Part shown: in pieces, positions 61,285 to 64,000 of the stretch
How the letters are laid out: every line of letters starts with the position of its first letter
How positions within the stretch are numbered: the stretch's first letter is position 1
Assembly (NCBI GenBank): GCA_002842925.1
Contig: PHEL01000004.1
Coordinates: 1 to 64,000 of the forward strand
DNA length: 64,000 nt
Direction: 5' to 3'
From: Alphaproteobacteria bacterium HGW-Alphaproteobacteria-14
GTDB lineage: Bacteria > Pseudomonadota > Alphaproteobacteria > Sphingomonadales > Sphingomonadaceae
Notes under the pieces: model-generated
Database searches by the model: none
Seen by the model: the letters and a program-made list of their open reading frames with translations, nothing else
Told to the model about the DNA's origin: nothing
Translations under genes and position numbers: made by a program

Positions 61285-61365
61285 AATTAGGCAACCATAA
61301 GAACAGAGTCAAGCGCGTCGAACGCCAGATCCGTGCAATTCAGCCATTTTGGAGGTGATGCGCAA

Positions 61366-61839
61366 TCAGACCGCGGCCTTCCATTCGCCCGATTTGCCGC
61401 CGGTCTTTTCGATCAGGTGCACTTCACCGATTACCATGCCTTTATCAATCGCCTTGGCCATGTCGTAGATCGTCAGCAGCGCGATGCTGACAGCAACCAT
61501 CGCTTCCATCTCCACGCCCGTGCGTCCGGTGAGCGCGGCGGTAGCGGTGGCGCAAATGGCGTCTGCTTCGTAGTGGAAATCAACCGTCACCGCCTCCAGA
61601 CCGAGCGGGTGGCACAGCGGGATCAGATCGCCGGTGCGTTTGGCCGCCATGATCCCGGCGATGCGCGCGGCGGACAGCACATCGCCTTTCGGCGCGTTGC
61701 CCGCGCGGATTGCGGCGAGCGCGTTTGCCGACATGGTAATGCGCCCTGATGCGACGGCGCGGCGACGCGTTTCCGCCTTGCCGCCAACATCGACCATCCG
61801 CGCCGCGCCGTGTTCGTCGATATGGGTGAGGCCGTTCAT
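61366..61839 (-). CDS. moaC: Cyclic pyranopterin monophosphate synthase
   Basis: [81 protein letters not shown]. Confidence 0.97.
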   Translation of the reverse strand: MNGLTHIDEHGAARMVDVGGKAETRRRAVASGRITMSANALAAIRAGNAPKGDVLSAARIAGIMAAKRTGDLIPLCHPLGLEAVTVDFHYEADAICATATAALTGRTGVEMEAMVAVSIALLTIYDMAKAIDKGMVIGEVHLIEKTGGKSGEWKAAV

Positions 61840-62636
61840 GCGGGCGATTGTGCGCCGATCAGCGCGGCAGTGGCAAGCGCAATATCATCAGCCCGCATAA
61901 GGCTTTCGCCCACCAGAAACGTGCGCACGCCGCAGCGTTCGAGCCGCTGGAGATCGGCACGGGTGTTGATCCCGCTTTCACCCACCAGCAACGTGCCTTC
62001 AGGCGCTAACGGGGCGAGGCGTTCGGTTGTCGCAAGGCTGGTGGTGAAGGTTTTGAGGTCACGGTTATTGACCCCGATCAGGCGCGATTTCAGCACGCGC
62101 ACGGCGCGTTCCATCTCGGCCTCGTCATGCACTTCAACCAGCACGTCCATGCCGTTATCGGCGGCGGCTGCCTCGATTTCGGCCATCGTGATGTCATCAA
62201 GCGCGGCGACGATGATCAGGATCGCATCGGCGCCAATCGCGCGCGCCTCAAGGCATTGCCACGGATCGACCATGAAATCCTTGCGCAGCACCGGCAGCGT
62301 GCAGGCGGCGCGGGCCTGCATCAGGTAATCCTCGTGCCCCTGAAAATAGGGCGCATCGGTCAGCACCGAAAGGCAGGTCGCACCGCCTGCCTGATAAGCA
62401 GCGGCGTGGTCGGCAGGGCGGAAATCAGCGCGGATCAGGCCTTTGGAGGGGCTGGCTTTCTTGATTTCCGCAATCAGTGCGAAACCGGTTTCGGCGCGGG
62501 CGCGCAGTGCGGCTTCGAACCCGCGCGGCGCAGTCTGGATGCGGGCGGCGGCGGTGAGCTGCGCCTCGCTGATCGCCAGCTTGCGTGCAGCGACCACTTC
62601 GCGTTTGGCGGCGCAGATTTCTTCGAGCTTGTTCAT
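61836..62636 (-). CDS. trpC: Indole-3-glycerol-phosphate synthase
   Basis: [57 protein letters not shown]. Confidence 0.97.
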   Translation of the reverse strand: MNKLEEICAAKREVVAARKLAISEAQLTAAARIQTAPRGFEAALRARAETGFALIAEIKKASPSKGLIRADFRPADHAAAYQAGGATCLSVLTDAPYFQGHEDYLMQARAACTLPVLRKDFMVDPWQCLEARAIGADAILIIVAALDDITMAEIEAAAADNGMDVLVEVHDEAEMERAVRVLKSRLIGVNNRDLKTFTTSLATTERLAPLAPEGTLLVGESGINTRADLQRLERCGVRTFLVGESLMRADDIALATAALIGAQSPA

Positions 62637-62640
62637 CGCC

Positions 62641-63633
62641 TCACTTCGCCAGTTCAATCCATTGTGCGAGCAGCGCCTTGGCCCGACCCGAATCCAGCGC
62701 CTCGGCAGCCATCGTGGCACGTCCCTGCCAGCTTTCACCGCGTTGCGCGACTTGCAAGGCGCCTGCGGCGTTGAACAGCACTGCATCGCGATAGGGGCCA
62801 GGGGCGCCCATCAGCAGCGCCTGCAATGCGGCGGCGTTGTGGCGCGCATCATCGCCGCGAATTGCCTCGATGGGCGCGTGGGGGAGGCCTGCCGCGCTTG
62901 CGTCAACCCGCTCCATCGTGAAGGCGTTGCCGGTCACCACCGCGACCTCGTTCCCGCCCGCAAGGCTGAGTTCGTCGAGCCCCTCATCGCCCGACACGAT
63001 CAGCGATTGCCCGGTGCCAAGTCGTGCCAATGCTCCGGCATAAATCGGGACATAGGCGGGCCGTGCGATCCCGATCAGCTGGCTTTTGACCTTGGCCGGG
63101 TTCGACAGCGGGCCCATCAGGTTGAATATCGTGCGCTGGCCGATTTTCTGCCGGATGGGCTGGATCCGCGCCATCGCCGGGTGGTGGTTCTTTGCGAACA
63201 GAAAGCAGATGCCGATCGCGGCGAGGGTTTTTTGCGCCGAGCGTCCGGCGGCGTCCATGTCGAGGCCGAGCGCTTCCAATGTGTCCGCCGCGCCAGCCTT
63301 TGACGATGCCGCGCGGTTGCCGTGCTTGGCGACCGGCACCCCGCAGGCGGCCACCACCAGGCTGACGGCGGTTGATACGTTCAGGGTGTGGTGCCCATCG
63401 CCACCGGTGCCGCACACGTCGATGGCGTTATCAGGCGCGGCAATCGGGATCAGCCTTGCCCGCAGAGCCCGCGCGGCTCCGGCGATTTCGTCTGCCGTCT
63501 CACCGCGCGCTGACAGAGCGATAAGGAATGCCTCGATCTCGGCTTCGGACGGAGCGCCATCGAGCAGGGTGCCGAACGCGGACTCGGCCTCGGCCTCGCT
63601 CAGCGGCGCGGCAACATCGGGCAGCACGCTCAT
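62641..63633 (-). CDS. trpD: Anthranilate phosphoribosyltransferase
   Basis: [52 protein letters not shown]. Confidence 0.97.
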   Translation of the reverse strand: MSVLPDVAAPLSEAEAESAFGTLLDGAPSEAEIEAFLIALSARGETADEIAGAARALRARLIPIAAPDNAIDVCGTGGDGHHTLNVSTAVSLVVAACGVPVAKHGNRAASSKAGAADTLEALGLDMDAAGRSAQKTLAAIGICFLFAKNHHPAMARIQPIRQKIGQRTIFNLMGPLSNPAKVKSQLIGIARPAYVPIYAGALARLGTGQSLIVSGDEGLDELSLAGGNEVAVVTGNAFTMERVDASAAGLPHAPIEAIRGDDARHNAAALQALLMGAPGPYRDAVLFNAAGALQVAQRGESWQGRATMAAEALDSGRAKALLAQWIELAK

Positions 63634-64000
63634 GCGCGCAGCCTTTCGGGCATTTGCGGGGTCAGACCGCACAGCGCCGCGAAATTGGCGAGCAGCGCGT
63701 GGCCGTGCTGCGTCGCGATGCTTTCGGGGTGGAACTGCACCGAATGGATCGGCAGTTCTGCATGGCGAAACCCCATCACCGAGGGGTGATCGGCGCCCGG
63801 CGTATCGGCATGGGCATTGGCGATCAGCGCGGGCGGAACATCGACCACCTCAAGGCTGTGATAGCGCGTGGCGATGAAGGGCGAGGGCAGGCCCGCGAAC
63901 AGCCCGCTGCCGTCATGCGTCACCGGTGAGGTCTTGCCATGCATCAACCCGCCGCGCTGCACCCGCCCGCCGAAATGCTGGCCAATCGCCTGATGGCCCA
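63630..64000 (-). CDS. trpG: Anthranilate synthase component II (glutamine amidotransferase), partial at window edge
   Basis: GHQAIGQHFGGRVQRGGLMHGKTSPVTHDGSGLFAGLPSPFIATRYHSLEV, ELPIHSVQFHPESIATQHGH. Confidence 0.95.
   Translation of the reverse strand, partial: GHQAIGQHFGGRVQRGGLMHGKTSPVTHDGSGLFAGLPSPFIATRYHSLEVVDVPPALIANAHADTPGADHPSVMGFRHAELPIHSVQFHPESIATQHGHALLANFAALCGLTPQMPERLRA

Overview
GC-rich, gene-dense alphaproteobacterial chromosome segment, most likely Sphingomonadales/Erythrobacteraceae (inferred from gene content and order; not verified by search). Left end (1-10979): an exosortase A (XrtA)/PEP-CTERM-associated exopolysaccharide locus. Its first gene, a chain-length determinant, looks disrupted by a small frame-changing deletion, and its exosortase seems to lack the EpsI/DUF3485 module that is often fused to it. 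Middle (11-29 kb): housekeeping genes (zapE, sdhB, rne, N-acetylmuramoyl-L-alanine amidase, PBP1A, prfB, nitronate monooxygenase family, thiolase, aldehyde dehydrogenase). 29.5-48.9 kb: full nuoA-N operon followed by birA, coaX, rnj and a DUF1467-type gene. The operon is interrupted by four non-canonical small genes and two different palindromic intergenic repeats. 48.9-55.3 kb: a poorly characterised signalling-like neighbourhood with a large two-TM coiled-coil protein, an Hpt-like protein without the phospho-accepting His, a nucleotidyltransferase/membrane fusion, a DUF2336 protein, and a PleC/DivJ/DivL-like histidine kinase whose H-box His is Pro. This is my best candidate for an undescribed system. 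Right end: gltA, gltX, comEC, lexA (with a perfect GTTC-N7-GTTC SOS box), moaC, trpC, trpD, trpG (partial). I found no tRNA, rRNA, CRISPR array, IS element or prophage. Product names come from reading the translations and family knowledge; no database search was run.
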